DNA from: Bacteroidota bacterium
GTDB lineage: Bacteria; Bacteroidota; Bacteroidia; Chitinophagales; Chitinophagaceae
NCBI GenBank assembly: GCA_947460595.1
Contig: CANHGS010000017.1
Coordinates: forward strand, 1-64,000
Reading direction: 5' to 3'
DNA: 64,000 nucleotides
This document shows positions 37,105 through 46,215 of the stretch, piece after piece. Within the stretch, counting starts at the first letter, position 1. Every line of letters starts with the position of its first letter. The position numbers were made by a program, and so were the translations under genes. The notes below the pieces were generated by a model, which had not been told where the DNA came from, did not search any database, and worked only from the letters and a program-made list of their open reading frames with translations.

Positions 37105-38376
37105 TTATCGTATACCCAATCTGGAATTTAGCAGGCTAATGCCAACCAATTCATCGTGTCTACCACTTAGAGACCGATAATAAAAAAGAATACAATAATC
37201 ATTTTCTGTTTCCCAATAATTACCATCAGTTTGGCTTACATCTAGTGGTGTCAAGGGATTCCTAGGGTCTTTGAGGGCCACGGTATAACTATAATAACCT
37301 TGCTTGAGTAATAAACGCTTGACAAATTTTCCTGCAGCAGCGTCAAATTGCATGAGTGAAGAATCACTGGTTTGATTACCTGTTAGCTCTCCTATCAAAT
37401 GTACTTGTTTGCCGGACATGGCTAACAAATCTGAAGGTTGATAACTATAGTCTACCCAAGCATAATCACTCTGCCACCAGGGGTTTACTGACTCCGTACA
37501 ATTGATTTCTGTATAACCATTTCTATCTTGAAAATTGATATAGGAAAAACTGTTTCTTGGCTGGTCGGTTTTCACCGTAACAATCACAGGTTCGGTGGCC
37601 CTATCTACTTTCACAATCCTATCACTTTCAAATCTAAAACTTTGCAGATCAGCCCATCTATATTCTTTACCGGCGGGGAAAACAAAATCCTGTTCACCAT
37701 TATATTCTAACAAGTGTCCACGAACAAAAACAGGCTCTTTGTTAATGACGGCATCGCTCCAGCGATTGTTTTGCATGACCAAGACTTTTACCTGTTGGGG
37801 ACTCATCAGGTTTAACTCTTTGGTATCTACGGAAAACTGAATTTTCTGGTGAGAACGCAATAACTGATTGTCATAGGGCTGTTGTACTTGTGCTCCAATA
37901 GTCACACGTTTGTCAACTACCAATACCCTTTTGGTAAATGCCAGTTTAGAAGTATCGCCATCTAGGTATACTTTCAATAAATAATTGCCACTTAAAATAG
38001 GCATGGCATTTCTATCTGGTAATTGGGCTTGGTAATGCACGTATTTCTGAGCGGCTATAGAAGCTACCCGGTATTGACTAAGCCGCACCTGATTAAAGCC
38101 CTTGATATAGTCAAATACATTAACATTTGCGGGGGTCCAATCTGCATTACAGAGTTGATAGGTATAAAAGAAGTTTTTGGGATAATTGTTAAAATCGTCA
38201 AAATGCAATTCTAACTGATCTCCAGCATTGAGTTGCAAAATGGGTAGACTGGATTGGTTGTTTTGTTGAAATAGCTTAACGCCATGGATACTAGGCTGAT
38301 ATATTTTATCCGGCAATCGCTGTGCCATGACATAGCTGCAAATTAGGCATAGAAAAAAACAGACCCTTAGTTTCAT
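37105..38376 (-). CDS. DUF5103 / type IX secretion system plug protein
   Basis: A 423-aa exported protein with signal peptide MKLRVCFFLCLICSYVMAQ. The mature part matches the DUF5103 (T9SS plug) type, with the N-terminal IHGVKLFQQNNQSSLPILQL and repeated beta-sandwich-like segments (YWETENDYCILFYYRS near the C-terminus). In Flavobacterium the Plug protein closes the outer-membrane translocon SprA. The ATG at 38376 is preferred to an in-frame start at 38394, because a full promoter lies just upstream. Confidence 0.85.
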   Translation of the reverse strand: MKLRVCFFLCLICSYVMAQRLPDKIYQPSIHGVKLFQQNNQSSLPILQLNAGDQLELHFDDFNNYPKNFFYTYQLCNADWTPANVNVFDYIKGFNQVRLSQYRVASIAAQKYVHYQAQLPDRNAMPILSGNYLLKVYLDGDTSKLAFTKRVLVVDKRVTIGAQVQQPYDNQLLRSHQKIQFSVDTKELNLMSPQQVKVLVMQNNRWSDAVINKEPVFVRGHLLEYNGEQDFVFPAGKEYRWADLQSFRFESDRIVKVDRATEPVIVTVKTDQPRNSFSYINFQDRNGYTEINCTESVNPWWQSDYAWVDYSYQPSDLLAMSGKQVHLIGELTGNQTSDSSLMQFDAAAGKFVKRLLLKQGYYSYTVALKDPRNPLTPLDVSQTDGNYWETENDYCILFYYRSLSGRHDELVGISLLNSRLGIR

Positions 38377-38391
38377 GTAATAGATTGTAAT

Positions 38392-38421
38392 CAAACTTAC
38401 AACAATCCCATCTACTGCAAA
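38392..38421 (-). promoter_or_regulatory. Promoter of the T9SS plug gene: TTTG-N18-TAAGTTTG
   Basis: -33 TTTG (38418-38421) and a perfect -7 TAAGTTTG (38392-38399) on the minus strand; leader about 11 nt to the ATG at 38376. Confidence 0.75.
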
Positions 38422-38425
38422 AGCA

Positions 38426-38457
38426 TTTGCTGCATTGAAGCACTGGGCGTAGTTTTG
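38426..38457 (+). promoter_or_regulatory. Promoter TTTG-N20-TAGTTTTG overlapping the permease start codon
   Basis: -33 TTTG (38426-38429) and a perfect -7 TAGTTTTG (38450-38457) on the plus strand. The presumed TTG start codon of the permease (38455) lies inside the -7 box. It is interleaved with the divergent plug-gene promoter. Confidence 0.55.
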
Positions 38458-39705
38458 ACAAAACCTCGTAAACTGAGCCTAGCATTTTACATAGCAAAAC
38501 GCATTGCTTTTACCAAACAACGGTCATTTGCCCGATTTATCATTCGCTTGTCGGTGGTTGCCACCGCTGTAAGTGTCATGTCAATGATTGCCACACTAGC
38601 TTTTGTAAACGGATTTCAACAAACGGTATCAGCAAAGGTCTTTAGTTTTTGGGGGCATATTCGGGTACAAAAGTTTGAACCCAACAAATCATTGGTGGCA
38701 GAAGAAACCCCCATTAAAAAAAGCCCAAAAATTGAAGCCATTTTAAGATCTGAACCGGGTGTAATTCAAGTACAAACCTTTGCTACAAAAAGTGCCATCA
38801 TAGAAAAGAACAAAGAGATTGAGGGTGTTTTATTAAAAGGAATTGAGAAAGGTTATGATAGCATGCAACTCAAACCCTTTTTGCACAAAGGCAGGTGGCT
38901 ACAGTTTGCAGACAGTGGATACACCAAAGAAATATTGGTGTCTGAACAATTATCTAAACAATTAACCATTGCCTTGGGCGATAGCATTCGCATTTATTTT
39001 ATTTCTTCCAATAATGGAAGCAGAAATTACCGAAAATTAGCCGTGGTAGGCATTTTCAAAACAGGCATTGAGGAATATGACAAACTCTTTGTTCTTGGAG
39101 ACCAACAATTAATTAGACTAATGGGTAATTGGGCAGTTGATGAAACCGGCGGCTATGAGATCTATGTCAAAGAATATAAGCAGATGGATCAAATTTCTGC
39201 CAACCTCTCAGACAGACTTCCTGCTGAATGGATGAGTAAGACCATTAGAGAGATTCACCCCAATATTTTTGACTGGCTAAACATACAAGACGTAAATAGG
39301 AATGTCATTTTTATTGTCATGGCCATTGTTGCCATTATCAATCTCATAACATGCTTGTTAATTTTAATCCTTGAGAGAACTAGAATGGTAGGTATTCTCA
39401 AAGCACTTGGTGCGGATAACTGGTTGATTCAAAAACTATTTTTATACCATGCCACCGTAATCACTTTTGCCGGAATTGGTATTGGATTAGTAGCAGGGTT
39501 GGGACTTTGTTTGCTACAACAATCTACTGGCTTTATTAAATTGGATGAGACTGCTTATTATGTTGCTGAAGCACCCATCTATCTTATTTGGTGGCAAGTA
39601 TTTGCTGTTTGTGCAGCCACTACCATGGTTTGTTATCTGTCTTTGATCATCCCCACCCTACTCATTAGAAAAATACAGCCCACTAAAGCCATTCAATTCA
39701 GATAG
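38455..39705 (+). CDS. FtsX-like/LolC-LolE-type ABC transporter permease
   Basis: A 416-aa permease with the LolC/E layout: N-terminal LAFYIAKRIAF, first membrane helix at about 33-55, a large periplasmic domain to about 275, then three helices (FIVMAIVAIINLITCLLILI and two more) and the family's ERTRMVGILKALGA near 320. It would extract lipoproteins from the inner membrane with an ATPase not encoded here. No ATG matches the family N-terminus; TTG at 38455 is the only usual start, but see the overlapping promoter. CTG at 38473 is an alternative. Confidence 0.9.
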   Translation: MTKPRKLSLAFYIAKRIAFTKQRSFARFIIRLSVVATAVSVMSMIATLAFVNGFQQTVSAKVFSFWGHIRVQKFEPNKSLVAEETPIKKSPKIEAILRSEPGVIQVQTFATKSAIIEKNKEIEGVLLKGIEKGYDSMQLKPFLHKGRWLQFADSGYTKEILVSEQLSKQLTIALGDSIRIYFISSNNGSRNYRKLAVVGIFKTGIEEYDKLFVLGDQQLIRLMGNWAVDETGGYEIYVKEYKQMDQISANLSDRLPAEWMSKTIREIHPNIFDWLNIQDVNRNVIFIVMAIVAIINLITCLLILILERTRMVGILKALGADNWLIQKLFLYHATVITFAGIGIGLVAGLGLCLLQQSTGFIKLDETAYYVAEAPIYLIWWQVFAVCAATTMVCYLSLIIPTLLIRKIQPTKAIQFR

Positions 39706-39728
39706 AACTACCTGGCTTCCTAAGCGGC

Positions 39729-40451
39729 CTACCCTTTCATATGCGATACTAAAATACCCGTAGCTACTGCAGCATTTAAGGATTCGGCGCCACCCCATCT
39801 AGGAATGGTAATAGCTTGTTTAATCAAGGGTTGAACGGTTAAGCGTATTCCCTTTGACTCGTTTCCAATAACCAATAAACCAGTGGACGGCTTTTCTAGC
39901 TCTTGCATTGATTTCCCTTCTAACATAGCTCCGTATACGGTTAATTTGGTAGCGGTTAGGAAACCAACAATATCCGTATAATACACGGGAACACGAATAA
40001 AGCTACCCATGGTAGACTGAACCACTTTAGGATTATAGAGGTCTACGGTATCTTCACTTGCAACAATTTGGGTAATGCCAAACCAGTCAGCAATCCGGAT
40101 AATGGTACCCAAATTACCGGGGTCCTGGATTCCATCTAGTACCAGACTGAGTTTTTTGGACAAATCGGGAAGTATTTTTTGAACTTTCTGCTCAACTATT
40201 AGAATAACTTGGTTAGCCGTTTGCATACCCGTCATTTTCTCCAGCTCAATTTCCGAAACCTCTGTAAAGCCCTTACCAGTCTTGTTTTCAGCTAACCAAG
40301 ACGTAGTGGCATAGCCTCGGATAATTTTATAATCGCTGGCCATCAGCTCTTCTGCCAGCTTGGGACCCTCTGCCATAAATACCCCCTCAGCTGCCCTTTG
40401 TTTTTTCTGGCATAAAGATTGAATATATTTGAGTTCATTCTTACTGATCAT
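39729..40451 (-). CDS. TrmH-family RNA 2'-O-methyltransferase
   Basis: A 240-aa SPOUT enzyme with an N-terminal substrate-binding domain (KYIQSLCQKKQRAAEGVFMAEGPKL) and SpoU motifs DGIQDPGNLGTIIRIADWFG, VIGNESKGI and IPRWGGAESLNAAVATGIL. It methylates a ribose in rRNA or tRNA; the target is unknown. Its ATG at 40451 overlaps the start codon of the divergent tamL gene; an in-frame ATG at 40457 is an alternative. Confidence 0.93.
   Translation of the reverse strand: MISKNELKYIQSLCQKKQRAAEGVFMAEGPKLAEELMASDYKIIRGYATTSWLAENKTGKGFTEVSEIELEKMTGMQTANQVILIVEQKVQKILPDLSKKLSLVLDGIQDPGNLGTIIRIADWFGITQIVASEDTVDLYNPKVVQSTMGSFIRVPVYYTDIVGFLTATKLTVYGAMLEGKSMQELEKPSTGLLVIGNESKGIRLTVQPLIKQAITIPRWGGAESLNAAVATGILVSHMKG
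40424..40431 (+). promoter_or_regulatory. -7 box TATATTTG before tamL
   Basis: A perfect TAnnTTTG located inside the 5' coding part of the divergent methyltransferase gene; a TTTG lies 23 bp upstream. Predicted leader about 14-20 nt. Confidence 0.55.
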
Positions 40452-42855
40452 GTGCATGTGTTTGAAACTGGCTAAAGTTAAATGGTTTTCGGGGCTTTTC
40501 TGTCTTATTGCCCTCTTGACTTTGGCAGGATGCTCAGAAGTAAGAAGAACAAAAGTAGTTGACTACCCTATTGGCAAACCTTTTATGTATGGCAATAAAG
40601 TTATTTTAAAAGGCAGCGGCACTAAAGACGAACTCAAAAATCTTACTACTGAGCTGAATAATTACTGGGATGATTCTGCAAGGGTAAGAAAGGAGCAGCG
40701 ATACCTATTAGGATATAGAATTAAGCATCCACCAGTGTATGATAGCATCAATATTATTCGCTCTGTTAACTTCATGGACGCTTATTTAAATGCACAGGGT
40801 TATTATTATGCCAGCTTTAAAGATAGCATTCACAAAGATAGTGTTGGTGATCAAATAAGGGTGAATGCCACCATCACCATTCACCAAGGAAAAAAAATTG
40901 GCATTGATTCTGTTGGATACCAACTAGACGATACTACTATGCAGCAATTGGCCCTGCAAAGGATGAGTGGTAGCCAGATAAAAAAAGGCAGTCCTTATAG
41001 TAAACAAGTGATTAGTGAAGAATTAGATAGAATGATTGGCATCTATAGACGTAAAGGGTATTATAAACTTACCAAAGAAGACTTATATGCGGAGATAGAT
41101 ACAACGGATATTAACCTGATTGAACTAACACTTGATCCATTTAAACAGGCGGAACTAATTGCAGCATCAGCTAGAAAACGCAGACTAAATCCAACCTGGA
41201 ATCTGACCATTAAGAAAAGGGCTACAGCCGATTCCAGCAAACTAACCCAATTTAAAGTAGCAAATATTTACTATTATCCTGAAACCAAAATAACGGACGC
41301 AATAGACAGTCTCACTACTTCAAAAGGATTTACAGAAGAAAGAAACGGAGACTGTTACTTACGTTATCAAGTGGGAAAGTTCAAATTCCAACCCTTAAAA
41401 GAACATACTTTTCTTAGTAAAGGAGAACTCTTTAATGAAGAGTCTTACTTTAAAACCATGAACACTTTAGGGCAAATTGGTGCCTGGCAACAAGTGGATG
41501 GGAAAATCATAGAAAGAGACAAAGACAGTTTGGATCTTTATTTCTACTTAGTACCTGCGCTTAAGCAAAACTTTACTATTGACCTAGAAGGCAGCCGAAA
41601 TACGGGAGATATTGGTGCCGGTAACTTATTTGGTATTTCTACCAATCTCTCTTACAAAAATAGAAATGTTTGGAAAAGGGCCATTCAATCAATCACCAAT
41701 TTTAGAACAGGGGTGGAATTGAATTTGAGTTTAGGCAATAATAATACTAACCAACAACTGGTACAAACATTCAATATTAGTGCGGGTCATACTTTTGCTT
41801 TTCCAAAAATTATTCAACCCTTTAAAAACTGGAAAGCATTAAGTACCGTTGATAATAAACGAACCCTACTCTCTTTTAACGCTGCTTATGTTGATAGAAG
41901 AGATTACTACAAATTAAGATCTATTTTGGGCTCATGGGGTTATGAATGGAAGAAAGTGCAAAGAAGGTCAGATGACATTTGGTTGTTTAAACCTATTAAT
42001 GTAGAACTCTATTCTTTAGACACATTACCAGGTTTGGACACCCTATTTTTAAAGAATCCATTCTTGCGTAATTCTTTTAATACGGGCAATATTTATAGTC
42101 AGAGTTTATCTTACACTAAAACCATCAATGCCGCCAATAGGAAGAGCCATTTTATTAGATTGGGTATAGAAGAAACTGGATTGATTTTTGGTTTATTCAA
42201 GGGTTTAAGAAATGATATTTACAGGTATATTAAAGTAGAAGCAGAATATAGACAAAGAAAAATATGGGATAAGTCAGAAATGGCTTATCGGGCCTTTGCG
42301 GGTATGGGATATAATTATGGTAATTATCCTGGCAACAAAGAGATTTCCACCCTACCCTTCTTCAAACAATTTGCCGTGGGAGGCCCCTATAGCATGCGGG
42401 CATGGGGCCTTAGGCAATTAGGACTGGGAAGTTCCAATACCTATGATAGCATTTTAACCAGTAGTTTCCGTGATCGCTATGGCGATATGGTATTGGAGTT
42501 TAATGCCGAATACAGGTTTACCATGGCAACCATTGCAGGAGTAAAAATTGGTTCTGCGCTCTATTCAGATATTGGCAATATCTGGAACGTAAAGAAAGAC
42601 CCCACAGATCCCAAAGCCAGTTTTTCTCTTTCTAATTTGGCCAATGATTTAGCCATTGGGGTAGGCACCGGTTTGAGACTAGACTTTAATTATTTCTTGA
42701 TCCGTTTAGATTTTGCTTATAAGGTTAAGGACCCCATGCGTTCAGTAAATGGAGGTTGGATGAGTATTAAAAACTTCAATTGGACAGACATCAGAAGCAA
42801 TGGAAGAGAAGTGTCTAACTATGCTTTGCAATTAGGTATTGGTTTACCTTTCTAA
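40450..42855 (+). CDS. tamL: TamL-type BamA/TamA-family outer-membrane lipoprotein
   Basis: An 801-aa protein with a lipoprotein signal (LTLAGC near residue 28), several POTRA-like segments to about 370, and a C-terminal 16-stranded Omp85 barrel with GGPYSMRAWGLRQLG near 640 corresponding to the VRGF-type barrel motif. Bacteroidota encode such lipidated TamA relatives (TamL), usually working with TamB in envelope assembly; no tamB is in the window. The ATG at 40450 (or 40456) is chosen over 40429, which would extend into the methyltransferase gene and across its own promoter box. Confidence 0.9.
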   Translation: MCMCLKLAKVKWFSGLFCLIALLTLAGCSEVRRTKVVDYPIGKPFMYGNKVILKGSGTKDELKNLTTELNNYWDDSARVRKEQRYLLGYRIKHPPVYDSINIIRSVNFMDAYLNAQGYYYASFKDSIHKDSVGDQIRVNATITIHQGKKIGIDSVGYQLDDTTMQQLALQRMSGSQIKKGSPYSKQVISEELDRMIGIYRRKGYYKLTKEDLYAEIDTTDINLIELTLDPFKQAELIAASARKRRLNPTWNLTIKKRATADSSKLTQFKVANIYYYPETKITDAIDSLTTSKGFTEERNGDCYLRYQVGKFKFQPLKEHTFLSKGELFNEESYFKTMNTLGQIGAWQQVDGKIIERDKDSLDLYFYLVPALKQNFTIDLEGSRNTGDIGAGNLFGISTNLSYKNRNVWKRAIQSITNFRTGVELNLSLGNNNTNQQLVQTFNISAGHTFAFPKIIQPFKNWKALSTVDNKRTLLSFNAAYVDRRDYYKLRSILGSWGYEWKKVQRRSDDIWLFKPINVELYSLDTLPGLDTLFLKNPFLRNSFNTGNIYSQSLSYTKTINAANRKSHFIRLGIEETGLIFGLFKGLRNDIYRYIKVEAEYRQRKIWDKSEMAYRAFAGMGYNYGNYPGNKEISTLPFFKQFAVGGPYSMRAWGLRQLGLGSSNTYDSILTSSFRDRYGDMVLEFNAEYRFTMATIAGVKIGSALYSDIGNIWNVKKDPTDPKASFSLSNLANDLAIGVGTGLRLDFNYFLIRLDFAYKVKDPMRSVNGGWMSIKNFNWTDIRSNGREVSNYALQLGIGLPF

Positions 42856-42882
42856 TAAAACCCATTTACCAGTTTAAAAATA

Positions 42883-43635
42883 TTATGCTTCGTTGTCTGG
42901 TGCTGAGTCATCAAAGCTTTCATTGGCTTGCTCAATTTCAGCTTCAGCTTCTGCTGCTCTAAGGGCTAAAACTTCCTGTTCAAAATCAATTAAGTTGGTA
43001 GCATCGTTTACACTAAAATGGCCAATCCTGGTTCTGCGCAAACTACTCATATAAGCGCCCACACCAAGAGCTTGCCCAAAATCATTTGCCAGACTTCTAA
43101 TATAGGTTCCAGTAGAACAGACTACTTTAAAATAGACCAATGGACCTTCTATTTTTTCAATATCAAATGCATGAATGGTTACTGGCCTTGGTTCCACTTG
43201 AACAAACTCCCCTTTTCTGGCAGAAATATACAGGCGTTCTCCATTTTTTTTGATGGCAGAATGCTGAGGAGGCAATTGCAAAATATTTCCTTTAAAAGCG
43301 GCTGTGGCAGCATGAATTTTTTCTGCTGTTAGGTCTTCAATTGATTGAAAGTTTTCCGGATCAGATTCTAGGTCATAAGTGGGTGTAGTTGCCCCTAGGG
43401 TAAAAGTTCCCGTATATTCTTTTTCCATGCCCATGTACTCATTGATTTTCTTGGTGTATTTGCCCGTACAGATAATCAATAGTCCAGTTGCCAATGGATC
43501 AAGGGTTCCCGCATGCCCTACTTTTTTAACCTTCACAATAGCACGCACTTTATTGGCCACGTCAAAACTGGTCCATTCCATGGGTTTGTCAAACAACAAA
43601 ACCTTTCCATCCAAAAATCCCTGTTTCCATTGCAT
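42883..43635 (-). CDS. truB: tRNA pseudouridine(55) synthase TruB
   Basis: A 250-aa pseudouridine synthase with FDKPMEWTSFDV near residue 15 and the catalytic Asp46 in GHAGTLDPLATG; LPPQHSAIKKNGERLY and GTYIRSLANDFG follow. It makes U55 in the tRNA T loop. An unusual Glu/Asp/Ala-rich tail of about 25 residues ends the protein. The ATG at 43635 lies 4 nt after a perfect promoter box; the longer frame from TTG 43650 reads through the box. It ends 27 bp from the convergent tamL. Confidence 0.97.
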   Translation of the reverse strand: MQWKQGFLDGKVLLFDKPMEWTSFDVANKVRAIVKVKKVGHAGTLDPLATGLLIICTGKYTKKINEYMGMEKEYTGTFTLGATTPTYDLESDPENFQSIEDLTAEKIHAATAAFKGNILQLPPQHSAIKKNGERLYISARKGEFVQVEPRPVTIHAFDIEKIEGPLVYFKVVCSTGTYIRSLANDFGQALGVGAYMSSLRRTRIGHFSVNDATNLIDFEQEVLALRAAEAEAEIEQANESFDDSAPDNEA

Positions 43636-43639
43636 GGGA

Positions 43640-43647
43640 CAAAAGTA
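43640..43647 (-). promoter_or_regulatory. -7 box TACTTTTG before truB
   Basis: A perfect TAnnTTTG; TCCC then ATG follows, so the AUG starts at the fifth base, exactly the SRP RNA spacing. It implies leaderless truB mRNA. Confidence 0.65.
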
Positions 43648-43654
43648 CAAAATA

Positions 43655-43688
43655 AAAAAGCCGTCCTGAATTATCGGAACGGCTTTTT
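43655..43688 (-). terminator. Terminator between proS and truB
   Basis: Stem AAAAAGCCGT / ACGGCTTTTT plus inner CC/GG pairs; bidirectional in form but placed after proS on the minus strand. It lies just upstream of the truB promoter. Confidence 0.85.
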
Positions 43689-43712
43689 GAGTTAGTATTT
43701 TGATTAATTCAA

Positions 43713-45191
43713 TTAGTAAGCCCTTGCAAACAAAACCCTTTGGGTAGAAGGGTTACCCGTTAAGATACATTTACCATCTTCCAATGGATTATCCAAAGGA
43801 ATACAACGAATAGTAGCTTTAGCTAATTCTTTAATCTTGTCTTCGGTTTCACCAGTACCATCCCAATGCGCAGAAATAAATCCAGCCTTGGTATCCAAGA
43901 GTTGTACAAATTCTTCCCAAGTATCCGCCTTGGTAATACGTTCATCGCGGAAGGCTTTGGCTTTGTTGAAAATACTAGTTTGAATATCTTCTAATAAGTC
44001 TTTGATATAGTTTTCAATACCTTCCAAACTTACACTAGTTTTTTCTTTGGTATCGCGCCTAGCAACTTCAACTACATTGTTTTGTAAATCGCGTGCACCA
44101 ATGGCCAAACGAACAGGCACACCCTTTAGTTCATACTCTGCAAATTTCCAACCCGGACGTTGATTGTCAGAGTCATCATATTTAACTGAAATGCCCATGG
44201 CTTTTAATTGTTTTACAATAGCACCAACCCTTTCATCCAATTGTGCTTTCTGTTCTTCTCCTTTATAAATTGGAACAATTACCACTTGAATAGGAGCAAT
44301 TTTTGGAGGCAGGATTAAACCGTCGTCATCGCTATGCGCCATGACCAATGCACCAATTAAACGGGTGCTTACTCCCCAACTAGTGGCCCATACATAATCC
44401 AATTTATTTTCTTTGTCAGAGAATTTTACGTCAAATGCTTTTGCAAAATTTTGTCCCAAGAAATGAGAGGTACCCGCTTGTAATGCTTTACCATCTTGCA
44501 TCATAGCTTCAATGCAATAAGTGTCTTCTGCACCAGCAAAACGCTCGTTGGCAGACTTTATTCCTTTGATTACTGGTAATGCCATCCAGTTCTCTGCAAA
44601 GTCTGCATAGACTTCTAGCATCTGTTTGGTTTCTGCAATGGCTTCTACAGCAGTAGCATGAGCGGTATGCCCTTCTTGCCATAAAAACTCAGCCGTGCGC
44701 AAGAACAACCTTGTACGCATTTCCCATCTTACCACATTAGCCCATTGGTTTACCAAGATGGGCAAGTCTCTATAAGACTGAATCCAACCCTTGTAAGTAT
44801 TCCAAATAATGGCTTCACTGGTTGGTCTAACCACTAGCTCTTCCTCTAATTTGGCTTCTGGGTCTACCATTAATTTTCCGGGTCTATCCGGATCTGTTTT
44901 TAGGCGATAATGGGTAACTACAGCGCACTCTTTTGCAAAACCCTCTGCATTCTTTTCTTCTGCTTCAAACAAGCTTTTTGGTACAAATAAGGGGAAATAG
45001 GCATTTTGGTGTCCGGTGTCTTTGAACATTTTGTCCAAAACATCTCGCATATTTTCCCATAATGCATAACCATAAGGTTTGATGACCATACAGCCCCTAA
45101 CCGCACTATAATCTGCTAGTTGCCCCTTGATTACCAAGTCATTATACCATTGAGAGTAATCCGCTTCTCTGGTTGCTAATTCTTTAGCCAT
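43713..45191 (-). CDS. proS: Proline-tRNA ligase, archaeal/eukaryal type
   Basis: A 492-aa class II synthetase without the INS editing domain, i.e. the ProS type 3. Motif 2 is [24 protein letters not shown] near residue 152-175, motif 3 includes [14 protein letters not shown] near 272, and there is a C-terminal extension ending VLFARAY. It charges tRNA-Pro. On the minus strand a TTAATTTG box lies about 25 nt before the ATG, one mismatch from the promoter consensus. A terminator follows. Confidence 0.97.
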   Translation of the reverse strand: MAKELATREADYSQWYNDLVIKGQLADYSAVRGCMVIKPYGYALWENMRDVLDKMFKDTGHQNAYFPLFVPKSLFEAEEKNAEGFAKECAVVTHYRLKTDPDRPGKLMVDPEAKLEEELVVRPTSEAIIWNTYKGWIQSYRDLPILVNQWANVVRWEMRTRLFLRTAEFLWQEGHTAHATAVEAIAETKQMLEVYADFAENWMALPVIKGIKSANERFAGAEDTYCIEAMMQDGKALQAGTSHFLGQNFAKAFDVKFSDKENKLDYVWATSWGVSTRLIGALVMAHSDDDGLILPPKIAPIQVVIVPIYKGEEQKAQLDERVGAIVKQLKAMGISVKYDDSDNQRPGWKFAEYELKGVPVRLAIGARDLQNNVVEVARRDTKEKTSVSLEGIENYIKDLLEDIQTSIFNKAKAFRDERITKADTWEEFVQLLDTKAGFISAHWDGTGETEDKIKELAKATIRCIPLDNPLEDGKCILTGNPSTQRVLFARAY

Positions 45192-45333
45192 TTTCGTTTT
45201 ATGATTTTTTTAACAAATTAACAGTTGCTCGCATCCAAAATGGCAAACTATTTGTCCTACAATAGTTAGATGCCTTTTCAGCATCGCAAATGTATGTAAC
45301 TTCACATTATCTAACTTCTACAAACCTGCTACC

Positions 45334-46134
45334 ATGAAAAACACTTTACTTTTTGCTTTACTTGGCATTGGTTTATTATTTACCGGCTGTTCTACAGCAT
45401 ACCAATCTGACCAGACGCCAGATGATGTATACTATTCTCCAGGCAGACCCATGGAAGAGCGCGTGAACACACGTGTAGAAGAAGAAAAAAAGCAACAGTA
45501 CGATGAGTACGTGAGCAATATGGATGACAGGTTCTTGCGTATGAAGGTTTCTAACTATAGCCGTTGGTTTATGCTAGATGACTATACCTATTGGAACGAT
45601 AGCCGTTATGATTTTAACCGCTTCAATTTGTATGGCAGTGGTTGGAATAATTATAACTGGAATAAACTAGGCGGCTACTATGGAAACGGTTGGGGCTATT
45701 CTGATTATTACTATCCAAATGCTGGCTGGTTCAATCCTAAGGCTACCATCATCACTTATTATGGTGGAAAAATTCCTACCCCAGGAACTACTTCTGGTTC
45801 TGCTATAACTGCTTACAGGAATAAAACCTATAACAACAATAATACTGGCAATATTGGCTACAATAGCAAAACAGGTTCGCCTATAACTTCTAATAACAAT
45901 AATTCCAGCAACAATTTTAGCAGCTTAATGAAAAGGGTATTCACCCCAGCTTCTAGCAATAGCAGTTCTTATGACAGACCTGCTAGAACTTTTGACAACA
46001 GCGCTAGCAGCAATAGCTCTTCTAGAACTTATAGTACGCCAAGCACAACTACTAGCAGTTCAGCTGGTGGAAACAGTGGTGGTGTAAGTAGTACTGGAAG
46101 CAGTGCTAGTGGTGGTAGAGTGATTCGTAACTAA
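45334..46134 (+). CDS. Low-complexity lipoprotein, Tyr/Asn/Ser-rich
   Basis: A 266-aa lipoprotein: lipobox LFTGC gives Cys19. Residues 40-75 are charged; 80-150 are rich in Tyr, Trp, Asn and Gly (for example GGYYGNGWGYSDYYY); the C-terminal third is Ser/Thr/Asn/Gly repeats. I recognise the general pattern of Bacteroidota envelope prolipoproteins but no domain. A FadL-like porin gene follows after 81 bp. Confidence 0.8.
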   Translation: MKNTLLFALLGIGLLFTGCSTAYQSDQTPDDVYYSPGRPMEERVNTRVEEEKKQQYDEYVSNMDDRFLRMKVSNYSRWFMLDDYTYWNDSRYDFNRFNLYGSGWNNYNWNKLGGYYGNGWGYSDYYYPNAGWFNPKATIITYYGGKIPTPGTTSGSAITAYRNKTYNNNNTGNIGYNSKTGSPITSNNNNSSNNFSSLMKRVFTPASSNSSSYDRPARTFDNSASSNSSSRTYSTPSTTTSSSAGGNSGGVSSTGSSASGGRVIRN

Positions 46135-46158
46135 ACAATTGGAATTTTTAAAGAATTA

Positions 46159-46179
46159 GAATCATTGAATGAATGATTC
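46159..46179. other. Perfect small hairpin between lipoprotein and FadL-like genes
   Basis: GAATCATT / AATGATTC with a 5-nt loop and no T run; possibly an mRNA processing or stability element. Confidence 0.35.
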
Positions 46180-46215
46180 CCGCTAATATCATACCCCTAT
46201 CCAAATAAAAATCTT

